NCBI RefSeq assembly: GCF_001949145.1
Contig: NW_019091465.1
Location: 306,237 to 370,236 of the forward strand
Source of the DNA: Acanthaster planci
Taxonomy: Eukaryota > Echinodermata > Asteroidea > Valvatida > Acanthasteridae
Length of the DNA stretch: 64,000 nt
Direction: 5' to 3'
Part shown: positions 49,630 to 60,567 of the stretch, piece by piece
Numbering within the stretch: position 1 is the stretch's first letter
Layout of the letters: each line of letters opens with the position of its first letter
The notes under the pieces: generated by a model
Seen by the model: the letters and a program-made list of their open reading frames with translations, nothing else
Database searches by the model: none
What the model was told of the DNA's origin: nothing
Position numbers and translations under genes: made by a program

Positions 49630-50931
49630 CTGTTACGGCCAATAATGTGGCAATCGGTCAATCAGTGTAATACTGGCCAATAATGTAATAACTGTAGATT
49701 TGCTTTTTTCTTAGAAGGTCGTATGGGAGTTAGGTTTTCTTCGAAGTTTTCCCTGCAGGATTCCTCTTATACTAAAGAAACTCTAGAAAGCTCAAAAACA
49801 AGCTATGTGTTCATGAGAACAATTCAGAATATAATGATGTTGCAAAGGAGTAGCTTGAGCCAGAACGAAATTTTGACAGGTATGTGCAAGGATTTGTTTC
49901 ACTTTCATCTATTTTCGAGGGTAGGAATCACTGTTGAATTGAGAGTTAGGATGCTGACCTGCTAGGGGACACTCAGGCTTGCTTCTTAAGGAGTATTATA
50001 TCCAATCTGACGTGATGAGCTGCTCAATGAGCTTGTGTTCGTATATAAAACAAGAGCTTCGCACTACCTGCAAAGTTTCAAGCCACTCGGACATGCCCTT
50101 CGGAAGATACAGGGCTTTAAAGGATACATCTCTAATGTCAGCCGAAATGTTAACTGATAACGTCATCGTGACATGAGGTCAGTTTTCGTCCATAACATAT
50201 TTCTTTTGTGATGTCTTCAAAGTCTTTACCCAACTTGATTCGCTGTTTCGAAAATATATGGGGCTTTAAAGGAAGCACCTTTTACGTCATGTGATTTGTC
50301 AGCTGATGATGTCATCATGACATGATGTCAGTTTTTGTCCTCAACATTTCCCTTTCTAGCTACATATATTTGCAAAATTTCAACCCAGTGGAACGTGTAC
50401 TTAAGGAGATACATGCATAGAGCTTTGAAGTTTGCACATTAAATGCCAATTATTCCCAATAGGTGAATGTGCATGTTAATTGAAATTACCTCAACACCAA
50501 ATAAAATAACAAAATTTATGCAATAAGGTCACCATAATTCATGTAAGTGTTATATACACCTTGGGAAAAGGTGATGTCCATTCAGTTATAATTTGATGAC
50601 AAAATATGTTGAACAATTGTAACATCAAAAGCAATAAGGTAAAATAAGAAGGATCTGCAGGATCCGAAGCCCCCAAAGCCTTCTAAGAATTAAGCAAATC
50701 TGCGGTTTTTACATTATCGGCATCCGTGTTATTACATTATCGGACGGTTCTAGGGTTATTACATTATCAGCTGATTTTTAATACATTATGGGTGGCTTGG
50801 GTCACGGTTATGACACTATTGGTCGAGTGTTATTACATTATCGGCCGGTATTACAGTACCAGCCGATGTTTATTACATTATGGGCTGGCATTACATTATT
50901 GGCCGATTGTCACCATTTTCTGCCGTAACAG
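49630..50931. mobile_element. Non-autonomous DNA transposon with subterminal repeat arrays
   Basis: The ends are CTGTTACGGC and GCCGTAACAG, a perfect 10-base inverted repeat. GGG lies on both sides, a possible 3-base target duplication. Inside the right end TTATTACATTATCGGCCGG-like units occur about six times (50726-50905). Their inverse GGCCAATAATGTAATAAC occurs at the left end (49637-49693). The interior has transposon-style phrases around CAAAGTTTCAAGCCACTCGG and a diverged internal duplication (GACATGAGGTCAGTTTTCGT near 50171, again near 50319). No transposase frame is present. Confidence 0.8.
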
Positions 50932-51969
50932 GGGCGTCTGGTAGCAAGACTCTTTGGAATTGATTAACGATTGGAATTCCGCATCTTTCCTCTGGAATCT
51001 AAAAGGTAATGTACATGACCGTCTTGAGAAGAATGAAACCGATTTTCTACTTTAGAGATACGGCAATTCAAGCTTCAGGAAAGTAAACACAACTCTGGCG
51101 TTGTTTAAATCAACATGTTTCGTTATCCTCAAAGGACCACAGCTACCTCCAGGACCTGCAGGAAATACCGTTGTGAAACCCATTGGTACACTTTAATGCC
51201 GGCCGTGTCGCTAATATTCTCGATTTCCAACCGGGCACTGCGGCACTGCACGCGCTGGGATTTTATTGCTACGATGTTCTGTGACTGCAGCATATTGAGA
51301 ACGCGTAAGTAAACTTTTCGTAACTTTCTGGGTAGAAATGGTGTCAGGTATGATAAAAATAATGATTTTCGTCCTTAAAAAAGTCAGGAAGGCTCTTATA
51401 AAAACAAAAAGGCACCACTGACCTAAGAGTCGGAATTTTATAGACATTAATTAAAAAATAAATCGCGAATTTTCCAATGGATCTTGGAAACATGAGTTTT
51501 TGTTTGAGGTTGTTCCCTCTAGTACATGCTTGCAAACCTATTCCTATTGCATATGCTTATAAGTCACCAAAAGGCGAACTTGCAAATCATGTTTCGTTTA
51601 GTAAGTCTACCTGCACGCTTTAAAAATACCGTGTACAGGATGAACGTTGGGAGATACACCATTCTGAGTCACTGCTGTTAGCAGGGTCATGTGATTAGTA
51701 TTGAGCGCGAATTTATGGTTGATGACACAGCAAAAGAAAAATCCAGCGGTGCTATATTCAGATGGCGCTTTTCAAAGTCCCAAGTGCTTTTCAGCAACAG
51801 AGATACATGACAGAAACGACTCTAATAGTTTGGAGATGAAAACCATACATCTAGGTTCCTCTTTATCCATGTACTTTTGTAATCTGACAGTGACAAACAG
51901 ACCCTTTCAGATTCGTTTGATCAGTTTGTCATAGCTTTTATCCACTCCACTCATGTCGACATCACAAAT
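50932..51969. other. Spacer before the assembly gap
   Basis: No gene supported. The stretch 51115-51310 is open on the plus strand and ends AACGC|GTAAGT-like, but the peptide has no recognisable features. Confidence 0.4.
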
Positions 51970-52968
51970 NNNNNNNNNNNNNNNNNNNNNNNNNNNNNNN
52001 NNNNNNNNNNNNNNNNNNNNNNNNNNNNNNNNNNNNNNNNNNNNNNNNNNNNNNNNNNNNNNNNNNNNNNNNNNNNNNNNNNNNNNNNNNNNNNNNNNNN
52101 NNNNNNNNNNNNNNNNNNNNNNNNNNNNNNNNNNNNNNNNNNNNNNNNNNNNNNNNNNNNNNNNNNNNNNNNNNNNNNNNNNNNNNNNNNNNNNNNNNNN
52201 NNNNNNNNNNNNNNNNNNNNNNNNNNNNNNNNNNNNNNNNNNNNNNNNNNNNNNNNNNNNNNNNNNNNNNNNNNNNNNNNNNNNNNNNNNNNNNNNNNNN
52301 NNNNNNNNNNNNNNNNNNNNNNNNNNNNNNNNNNNNNNNNNNNNNNNNNNNNNNNNNNNNNNNNNNNNNNNNNNNNNNNNNNNNNNNNNNNNNNNNNNNN
52401 NNNNNNNNNNNNNNNNNNNNNNNNNNNNNNNNNNNNNNNNNNNNNNNNNNNNNNNNNNNNNNNNNNNNNNNNNNNNNNNNNNNNNNNNNNNNNNNNNNNN
52501 NNNNNNNNNNNNNNNNNNNNNNNNNNNNNNNNNNNNNNNNNNNNNNNNNNNNNNNNNNNNNNNNNNNNNNNNNNNNNNNNNNNNNNNNNNNNNNNNNNNN
52601 NNNNNNNNNNNNNNNNNNNNNNNNNNNNNNNNNNNNNNNNNNNNNNNNNNNNNNNNNNNNNNNNNNNNNNNNNNNNNNNNNNNNNNNNNNNNNNNNNNNN
52701 NNNNNNNNNNNNNNNNNNNNNNNNNNNNNNNNNNNNNNNNNNNNNNNNNNNNNNNNNNNNNNNNNNNNNNNNNNNNNNNNNNNNNNNNNNNNNNNNNNNN
52801 NNNNNNNNNNNNNNNNNNNNNNNNNNNNNNNNNNNNNNNNNNNNNNNNNNNNNNNNNNNNNNNNNNNNNNNNNNNNNNNNNNNNNNNNNNNNNNNNNNNN
52901 NNNNNNNNNNNNNNNNNNNNNNNNNNNNNNNNNNNNNNNNNNNNNNNNNNNNNNNNNNNNNNNNNNNN
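51970..52968. other. Assembly gap (999 undetermined bases)
   Basis: An uninterrupted run of N. Any reading frame crossing it is an artefact. It removes the sequence immediately upstream of the TRIM-like relic, probably including the start of its RING finger. Confidence 0.99.
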
Positions 52969-53860
52969 CTCCCAAGATCCCTTACCCTGTGTGCCGTCAA
53001 GAGAGGACCCTTCCCGAGACGGTTATACAAGGCCTCAAGACAAACTTTCATTTGGTTGGTCGGATCTAGGAATTCGCTCTGCAAGAAGAAGCTGCGCTCT
53101 CAGGGGGCTCCAAGCTACTCTGTGAGACGTGCCATGAGGACAACGAGGCTTCACATCACTGCATCGACTGCGGAAAGGATGTCTGTGCATATTGCCGCAA
53201 AACGCACTTAGGGTATCCAGTCTCCTCCAGTCATACGGTGGTAACTCTAGACAAGATTCGCCGAGGTAAAGACGTGCACAACCTCAAATCTCATCTGATG
53301 ATCTCCGAGATGCAGCAGAAGTTAAGAAGGCACTCAGCAGCAACACAGCAAAGGCTCAGAAGAGGGTACAGGGCATGGTTACCAGGTCAAAGTTGAAGAG
53401 AATCAAATGCCTGATGAGACTGCAAATCGAACGAATGGATGAGTATGAGAAGACACTGACTGAACTACTGCAGAGAAAGAAACACTCGCTTAAGTCGGTT
53501 CCTGAAGTCAACAAGAATTCACCAGACGGTGATTTCCACTCACCAATGAGCCAGGGAATGGACAATCTAACCGGTCAGCGAACTCCCAAGATTAGGGCTC
53601 TGCAGTTGCATCCCATGTTTGTACAGAGGCAGAAGCTTGGCGTTGACCTTAGCAACGTGGTTCTGAAAGACACCTGGGAGTTGTGTTGAGCGTTTGACCG
53701 GCAAGGAAGCTGTGTACAGGAGTTTGAATCAGCCAAAGGTATCGCCTCTGCTGCTGCTGCTGCTGTACCCGACGAGATTGCTGTGGCTGACTGGAAGAAC
53801 AAACGAGTAGTCATATGCACCAGTCAGGGGTATACTAATCGCACCATTCCAGTTATGGCA
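52969..53860 (+). pseudogene. TRIM-NHL-like (RING/B-box) gene relic
   Basis: TRIM proteins are RING E3 ubiquitin ligases. The frame leaving the gap shows a RING end (PVCRQERTLPE, then IQGLKTNFHLVG), a TAG at 53067-53069 and LQEEAAL. A B-box zinc finger follows (CETCHEDNEASHHCIDC, then CAYCRKTHLGYPVSSSHT). A frameshift near 53285-53300 leads to a coiled-coil frame (DDLRDAAEVKKALSS, then IERMDEYEKTLTELL). This ends at 53686-53688. A third frame then gives NHL-like VPDEIAVADWKNKRVVICTS near 53770. Three breaks in order across one gene mean it is not functional. Introns are absent across the domains, as in the intron-poor TRIM2/3/56-like expansions of marine invertebrates. A 24-base direct duplication (CACCATTCCAGTTATGGCAA) lies at its end. 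Confidence 0.8.
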
Positions 53861-55797
53861 AGTCACCATTCCAGTTATGGCAAGTGGGTCTTTCAATGAT
53901 TACTTTTGATAAGTTTGTTGATGCTGACAGAACAGACAGAGCAAAATAAATGAACATTTGCAATAGCTTGGAAAACAATGTGGAAAAAAAATTAAACCAA
54001 GTTAAACTCCGGAGTAGTAAAACTGTAAGGACCGCCAGCATACCTTCAAGCCATTAAACACTAAAAAAGAGTTGTTTAAAGAGGCATATTTTTATACTCC
54101 CATTTTAAAAACAGTGAAAAATGAAATATGCCTCTTTTGCTTTCTACGTAACCAATAAAAGGCAACAACATAATGCGGTAAAGCCCTTAAATGATTCTTT
54201 GGAGGCAACTTTTATATTGAACTCATGCATTAATAACAGTTAATTTGCAGACATCAATTGGTTATGATGCCCGTTTGTTCGTAAGAGTAAGTAAATGTAA
54301 GTGTTGTTTTATTATTATTATTATTCATTTTTGGTGAGTGCATAATTGTTGAAGGGTATAATGGATTTTTTGTTTAACCCTTCATGAGCCCGGGACGGAA
54401 TCCGTCACTCACCCCCTCAATTTTTTTTTCCGATACTGCCGCAATGCATTTTTTTTTCAGAAGCTGAGCCCTTTAAGTGGTTGTTAGAGTTACTTTTTGA
54501 ATTTTCACACCAGTTTGTTGAAAATCCGACACACCTTTTTTTTACGCAGGGTGTTTTTTTTTTAGACATGTCAGCCAACGATATATACTTTTTTCCACTG
54601 CAGTGCTCAATGTACGCGCCGGCACGCACGCGTTTAGCCTTGAACTTCAGATGACTGTAACAACGAATTGCTATGTTTGATAGAGTTCAAACGTACCATA
54701 AATAATTATAAGGAGTGTCCTGATCTGCTTGACAAGTTTCATAAACACTAAGAAAGGCACAGCCGAGTTCTTAAGGGGTAAAATGGGGGGTGCGTGTTTT
54801 CCCTGGGCTTTGGAATGTGTCAAAGTTAACTCTTCTCTTTTAGGGTTAAACTTAGCCTTGATCAAGGCGCTGTGCGATGAGTTTGACAACCCTGGCTGTC
54901 AGGCCTCCTGTACCTGCGTTGCAGTAGACTTAAAGTCAAGTTGTTGGTCGGTTGTGTTTTTCGTCCATGCACTGCGTCATTTCAAAATTAGTGCGAAGCC
55001 CGTTCACTGTTGCCCGCGATCCATCCAGCATGCCACCCGATCCTGCCCTTGCTCGGGGGCTGTTCAGTACTGGGTTTGGGCACACGTCGGCCCACGACCC
55101 AGATGCCAGCGTAATGATTTGATCAACCTCACGCTGGATAAATATTCATGAGTGCGACAATTGAACTGCATGATTCATATATTTCCATGTAAAGCGCCAA
55201 TAGTCCCTCAAACTACAGAACAAGTCATCCATTTATTTATAGGGATGTGTACAATTGATTAGTGCCAGTTTCTTTCATATCTTGCATCCTTTTATTACGA
55301 CGCTTAGAGACAATTATACAGAATTATTCACGAATAAATCTGTTAACTATCTTTTCTGGTAAGAGAATCAATGCTTTATGGAAAATCATCTTTTTTGATA
55401 ATTTAAACACCATCTTCATTGAACGAGACTGTTGTTGTTGTTAATAAGCGTTTAACTGACCAATCAAACTGCCCCTGAAATAAATATTCTTGTTATCGGG
55501 ATTCTTAACCAATCATAGTGCTCTGTCCAATTTTGGTAATAAGCCCATATGCTGCGCACAAAAGGGCTTGTATATTCTTCAGGACGGTATTTGAGTACCG
55601 TGGGACACACATTGGGGAGCGAGGTTCCACTGACCGTTCCCGTGTATTATGAAATTAAGCCCTTTTCAGACGACGCTGAGAAAAACTCGCAGGGCTTGAG
55701 ATAAAATATCCAAGGGAGGATTATTTACTTTGCGGTTTTACGCTGAAGGCTTGTCTGTCCTTTCACACAACACAGTGTAACATTTCGCTGGCATCCC
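53861..55797. other. Spacer
   Basis: No gene supported. There is a short ATT microsatellite near 54313. A 140-codon plus-strand open frame at 54729-55151 shows no domain, coiled coil or membrane segment and I do not call it. Confidence 0.5.
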
Positions 55798-56270
55798 TTG
55801 AGATGCGAACTCTTTCTCCAAGGGTTGCTGGTAGACGGTACATTGATGACTAAAAAGTCACGAGTACCAATGCAATACGGAGGTCAAGGGTCAATTTTTG
55901 ACAGTCGAGAAAAGTGCCGGAGGTATCACACGCGACTGACGTGGCTGTTGCCAAAAAACGTTCAAATAAAAAGTGATAAAAGTGATGGCGCTGAAAACCC
56001 AAAGAAAAAAAGGCTGAAAAGGAGGCATGGGAATATGAGGAAAACATTCAATTAAAAACAGCGATGGAAAATGCTGTGATCAGGTCTAAAGTGGATGGAA
56101 TGATCCATAATAGCCACGGGTGGCGAGACATTGCCGAAAAGATATCCGGCTGCACTAGCCAACAGTGCCATGACCGGTGGGCACATATGAAGCGCCGGTA
56201 CAGAGAAACTAAGAAGAAAAGTAACACATCGCTTGGAACGTGGATTACACCCAGCCAATTACCGACTTGA
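55798..56270 (+). pseudogene. Myb/SANT-like DNA-binding domain relic
   Basis: The frame from about 55994 to 56270 encodes KEAWEYEENIQLK and then DGMIHNSHGWRDIAEKISG and QQCHDRWAHMKRRYRE. The spaced Trp residues and the basic recognition helix fit a Myb/SANT-like (MADF/trihelix type) domain, as in Harbinger-associated proteins. An N-terminal basic segment at 55798-56055 is in another frame (MTKKSRVPMQYGG, then PKKKRLKRRHG). A shift within the A-run near 56005 would link the two. It is probably a dead transposon-derived gene, but the domain itself is uninterrupted. Confidence 0.5.
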
Positions 56271-56401
56271 TTTCAAGTCTAATGTGGCGGAAACACTGCA
56301 TGATTTATATAACGGGTCTTTTGCCCTTATCCAACGTATATTAATAAGCACTGTATGCTCAATGCTTGTCCGAGAGCTTACGAAAAAACTTCACAAGCAT
56401 A

Positions 56402-56475
56402 CTCGGGTGGGACTCGAACCCACGACCTTCTGGTTACTAGTGCAAAATATCTTAACCACTCGACCACCGAGCTCG
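56402..56475 (-). mobile_element. tRNA-derived SINE head
   Basis: On the minus strand a tRNA-like unit has an A box TGGTCGAGTGG (56466-56456) and a B box GGTTCGAGTCC (56420-56410), both good matches to RNA polymerase III consensus. The middle (GATATTTTGCACTAGTAACC) does not form a normal anticodon arm with confidence. It is more likely a SINE head or tRNA relic than a working tRNA. Confidence 0.6.
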
Positions 56476-58959
56476 CTGGGGTCGGCTGGCCGGTACGAGT
56501 CAAGTAGTAAGCAGGAACGTTTTTATCAGATCATGTGATTTTTCCAGTCAACTGGTTTAATCCCATTCTGCCATTCCGATCACGTCTCAAATACATTTCA
56601 GGTCAGAACTACAAAAGGGGATTCACTCCCAGAAAAGCAGTCGATTTTGTGTAACACGCAGGATCTGTTTTAATCAATCACACATGAAGGCCACAAGAAC
56701 CATTCGGTTGGGATGTTTGGTTATTGAGTTTGTTGACGGTGCTCTTGAGCGATTGGCCTGTGTTGTTGCTCGTGTTTCTAAACATAGATCTCATTGCAAC
56801 AAACTGGTGACTGTTTCTCTCGAGAAAACGAACTTTGGACAGAAATAAACCTCGTACAATCGAATTAGGAAAAGATATATCCCCTAAACCGGACTTATAA
56901 ACCGGAAAAAATATTATGAATGGCACTTGATGACACTACAGGGTTTCGAGCAAACTGAACACAACATATAACTGACAAAAAAATTACATAGGCTCAGTGC
57001 CTAAAATTGCACTGTAAACGTGCTGGATAAGATGTAGGGGGTCAAATTCCTCCCCTGCCTCCTTTGGGTTAACGTGTTACAAACAACAAAAGTGGTCAGT
57101 TTAATCACCAAAGCGTCATTTTATGACATTCCAACTACGACAGACCTTGTGGGATTCTAGGTTTACAACCTAGGTAGGCTTACAAATACAGCCCTGGATC
57201 TTGTCAACGGTGGATCTCGAGCTGGACCAAGAGAGGGCGCTATTTCCTTAGTAACATAGGCGCCTTTAGTTGTACTAGGCACAAAAAGGGACAAACGAAT
57301 CTCCCAGGCACCTCGTGTAGCAGTGCTACATGGTACAGTACAAGCCTATGAGATTTCAGGTACCTTCATAGGCTTGGACTTAGATAGGCAGTATGGTTAT
57401 AATAGTAACCAGGAACTAGACCAAACCCTTGCCGCCCACTGGACGCACGTTCAAACACAAATGGAAGCAGATACGTCTGGGTGGCAATTTGTAACAAAAA
57501 GAACTACACCATTGACTTGTGCACAAACCCACTGGTACACTGTGCTACAAACTGGGAATGGAAAAGTCAAGGGTGGAAATCTGTAGCCAAAAAAAAAAAA
57601 AAATGCGGTACACCATTGACTTGTGCATTAACTCACAGGGAACATTAATGCGCATGCAATTCTAAAGTCAATAATGCGCACGCGTGGGGTTTATAGCAGG
57701 TAGCTACAAACTGCCAGCCCTGTTTTCTTTCGTCCTATTTGTGCATCAATTGTCTTTAGTACTAACTGCACATCGCTGGTTCACGGACAACTATGGAAAG
57801 CACGCTCTTTTATAATTGAACGACGAAGGGGGCATTCTGCTCGAGGCTGAAAGCCATCCGTTGATTTGAGTACAACTGTGCGTTGTCATAATGCCAAAAT
57901 TTGGCATTTCGGCATTGAGTGGGATAATTTCAAAGCTCCTTTTTAACGGCGATTGTTAAATATTAGCATTGCACAGTATTCTATATGACGTTTATGATTT
58001 CAAACATTTATTACATACAAAATAACTTCAATTGGTCTTAGACATAATGTTGTAACTTTTGTTGATGAAAAATGTCAAATGTATGTTATTAGTCTCTCTG
58101 TAACCTCTGCATCAAAATAAAACAAAATTGAACTTGGCATAGTTGGAAAGATTCAGTTGTTCACATTAAATCAAATTTTAATAGAAAGAGCTCCACGACC
58201 AACTATCAGCAATGTCTTTGGGATATAGAAATCATTAACGTCAGCACAACAGTGTTTCAGCTTTTCCTGCTCTAATTTTGATATTTTTATGAATAATTGT
58301 TTTTAAATCGATTTTAACGTACAATACATCAATCATTACTACGTGCTTGCAAAAATCTAACATTAGGATCTGATGGGAAATTTTGTGCGTGGCCATCAGA
58401 ATTGAAGAATAGACACCGTCGCAATGATAATAGTATTTACAGCGTTTTATCCAGAAACACGGACTGATATTCTTGAAAATGTGGTACTGATGAAGTTGAC
58501 GACGAAGACTGAACTGAAAGAAGAGTAAAGATGGACTATACTGGGGGAAATAATATAGTGCAGGCCGGGTGCTGACTTCCTAGAACATCCTTGTGTAGTT
58601 ACGTCGCCTGAAGGCAGGCTGAAGAGAAAAATGTGTTTCATAAGTAGCATACCACGAATCAGCGACACCACACACTGCCATCGGCGGTTTTTTGTTTTGT
58701 TTTTTTGGAGGGGGGGTCGAAGAGGTAAAGGACACTTGCTCTACAAGTTATCGAACGTTCTCTTTGTCATTATCTCACTTCCTTTGGCTGATAAATGCAA
58801 ACATTACAATAAAATGGATGTACAATCATTGGCAAGGTCTTGAAAACTGTACGTCAACACTTCCATTCAATGTGTATGTAAACTTTTGTCCACTGGTGTG
58901 TTTTGTGCTGTTTTAGTATTTTGGATAAACTAAGCGAGTAAACGTGGAACAGACTGAAA

Positions 58960-58990
<31 letters not shown>

Positions 58991-59545
58991 CCACATCTAG
59001 ATAAATCTGGTTCTTCGACACTTCGAGCACCAAATCGCCAACAAACATTGGAATTTCAAGTAGCTCATACGAAAGATAACATTGTAAGAGTCAAACGTGT
59101 GACCTGTATACAGTAGGACTGCAGTAATCTCAAACTATCCTCAAATTCTTCAAGTATCGAAAACCTTCCTACTTCCTGTTGCCTCTTCTTTGAAGTGGCC
59201 TAAATTACAACAAACAACATATATAACAAACTTCAAATGTGTCCCCCACTGCACGGTTCAATGGCAGAAGTTAACAGCTCGACTTCAGTCAGTCTCCAGT
59301 CATGATAGAAGTTAATGACTTTATTCGACCTGAGGAACTGCAAGTGACTCGATTGGACTCTGGTCCTTCACCAATGCCGAAACTTTGCAATAAGAAAATT
59401 ACGTGATTTATGTACACTATCTCGCAATTTGCTCCCGGCTCTCAGTTTTGGCTTCTTTGTCGCGTTTACATCTTAACAGGGTGGTTATGCAGACAGAACA
59501 GAGCAGTAAAGTATGGTTTCTCTCCCAACCAGCAAATACCAGTGG
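56476..59545. other. Spacer with small repeats
   Basis: No gene supported. ACACCATTGACTTGTGCA occurs at about 57506 and 57610, a roughly 100-base duplication separated by a poly-A run at 57588-57601. An (AAAT)n microsatellite spans about 58957-58990. Confidence 0.55.
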
Positions 59546-59850
59546 TCCAATGGTGGCCCAGGAGTGCCATTGGCCCATCGGTGGATCTGCTCATCGGCAA
59601 AGCAGTGGCCCATTGGTGGGTCAGGAGTGGCTGAGCGGTGACCCACTAGTGGGGTATGGGTGGCTAATTAGTGACCCACTGGTGTGTCAGAGGGGCTAAG
59701 CGGTTGCCCACTAGTTGGGTACGAGTGGCTAATCACTAGCCCACTGATAGGCCACTTGTGTTTTTCCAGTTGCTTCTGGTCGGAGACTGTTAGCGGAATA
59801 TGAGCGGCCTACTGGTGGGTCAATTGTGGCTAATCATCAGCCCAAGGTAA
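59546..59850 (+). repeat. Minisatellite, unit about 33 bases
   Basis: Units of the type TGACCCACTAGTGGGGTATG followed by GGTGGCTAATTAG recur about eight times with 20-30 percent divergence. Alternate units end AGCGG or ATTAG/ATCAC, so a 66-base higher-order unit is visible in the centre. Each unit contains a small palindrome, CCCACTAGTGGG or CCCACTGGTGTG. Confidence 0.75.
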
Positions 59851-60145
59851 CTCACGCGCGGTCTGTTATGACGCATTCTTGAAAGCTGGATGTAGACCCT
59901 CCCTATTAGGATTAGGCGGACATTTTAGAGACAATCCTGGACAAACCTCGTTGAAACATGGCCCAATCTCGCCCCCTTTCAATGTTGTTTCTCATTGGGT
60001 AAGCTGGGCTTAATCTTATATCTTAACCAATAAATGACCGCAACATTGAGCGGGAGAGAGGGAAATCTTTTCATCGCTTCCCTCAAGGTGTTCCGAAAAT
60101 TTTGTCCAAGATTGTAGCTTCGTAACTGCATCCCTCCTCTGCCTC

Positions 60146-60321
60146 TTCAGCCAGCAAATGAGTCAGGGGGTACGCCACCATGCCCAATCACTTTACACAG
60201 CCACCTACTGTCACCTAACACCCCCCCCCCATGTCTGAAAAGAATTCCTCAGGTTCCAGTGAAACAATGATCAACGAAAATGGGGGGGGGGTTCTCTCCG
60301 TCTCATATCTTGCTTTATATG
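60146..60321. mobile_element. hAT-like MITE, copy c (inverted) of a three-member family
   Basis: Reversed relative to 3337-3519 and 8669-8857. It ends TATCTTGCTTTATATG, which is the left end of the others, and starts CCAGCAAATGAGTC. Interior words GGAATTCTTTTCAGACATGG and GATTGGGCATG (minus strand) match. Target duplication is not clear. Confidence 0.65.
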
Positions 60322-60416
60322 TCAACCAGTGATACCCGATAACTACAAACGCAACAGTTCATTGGAAGTTCATGTAAATTAATTAGACTTGAAAGCTTTC
60401 AGGGCTATTTGATGTG

Positions 60417-60567
60417 CGACATGTGGCAAAGCGGACCCTCTATTGTGTCTTCCTTTATGTCGGCGGAATCTTTGGAATTCCTTTCAGATTTCCCGGCGGG
60501 GATAAATTAGGCACAATAGCCTTAGCTTATGCATCAAATTAGAATGGTCCCCGTTTGCCACACATCG
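60417..60567. mobile_element. MITE with CGAYRTGTGGCAAA termini
   Basis: CGACATGTGGCAAAGCGGAC on the left pairs with GTCCCCGTTTGCCACACATCG on the right. An inner CTATTGTG / CACAATAG pair extends the arms. The 150-base body has no coding capacity. Confidence 0.6.

Noticed and set aside
51951-53125. Very long open frames on both strands across the 52 kb region
   Set aside because: They consist almost entirely of undetermined bases and are artefacts of the assembly gap.
54729-55151. 140-codon plus-strand frame
   Set aside because: No recognisable domain, no splice context and no repeat-derived protein similarity that I can see.
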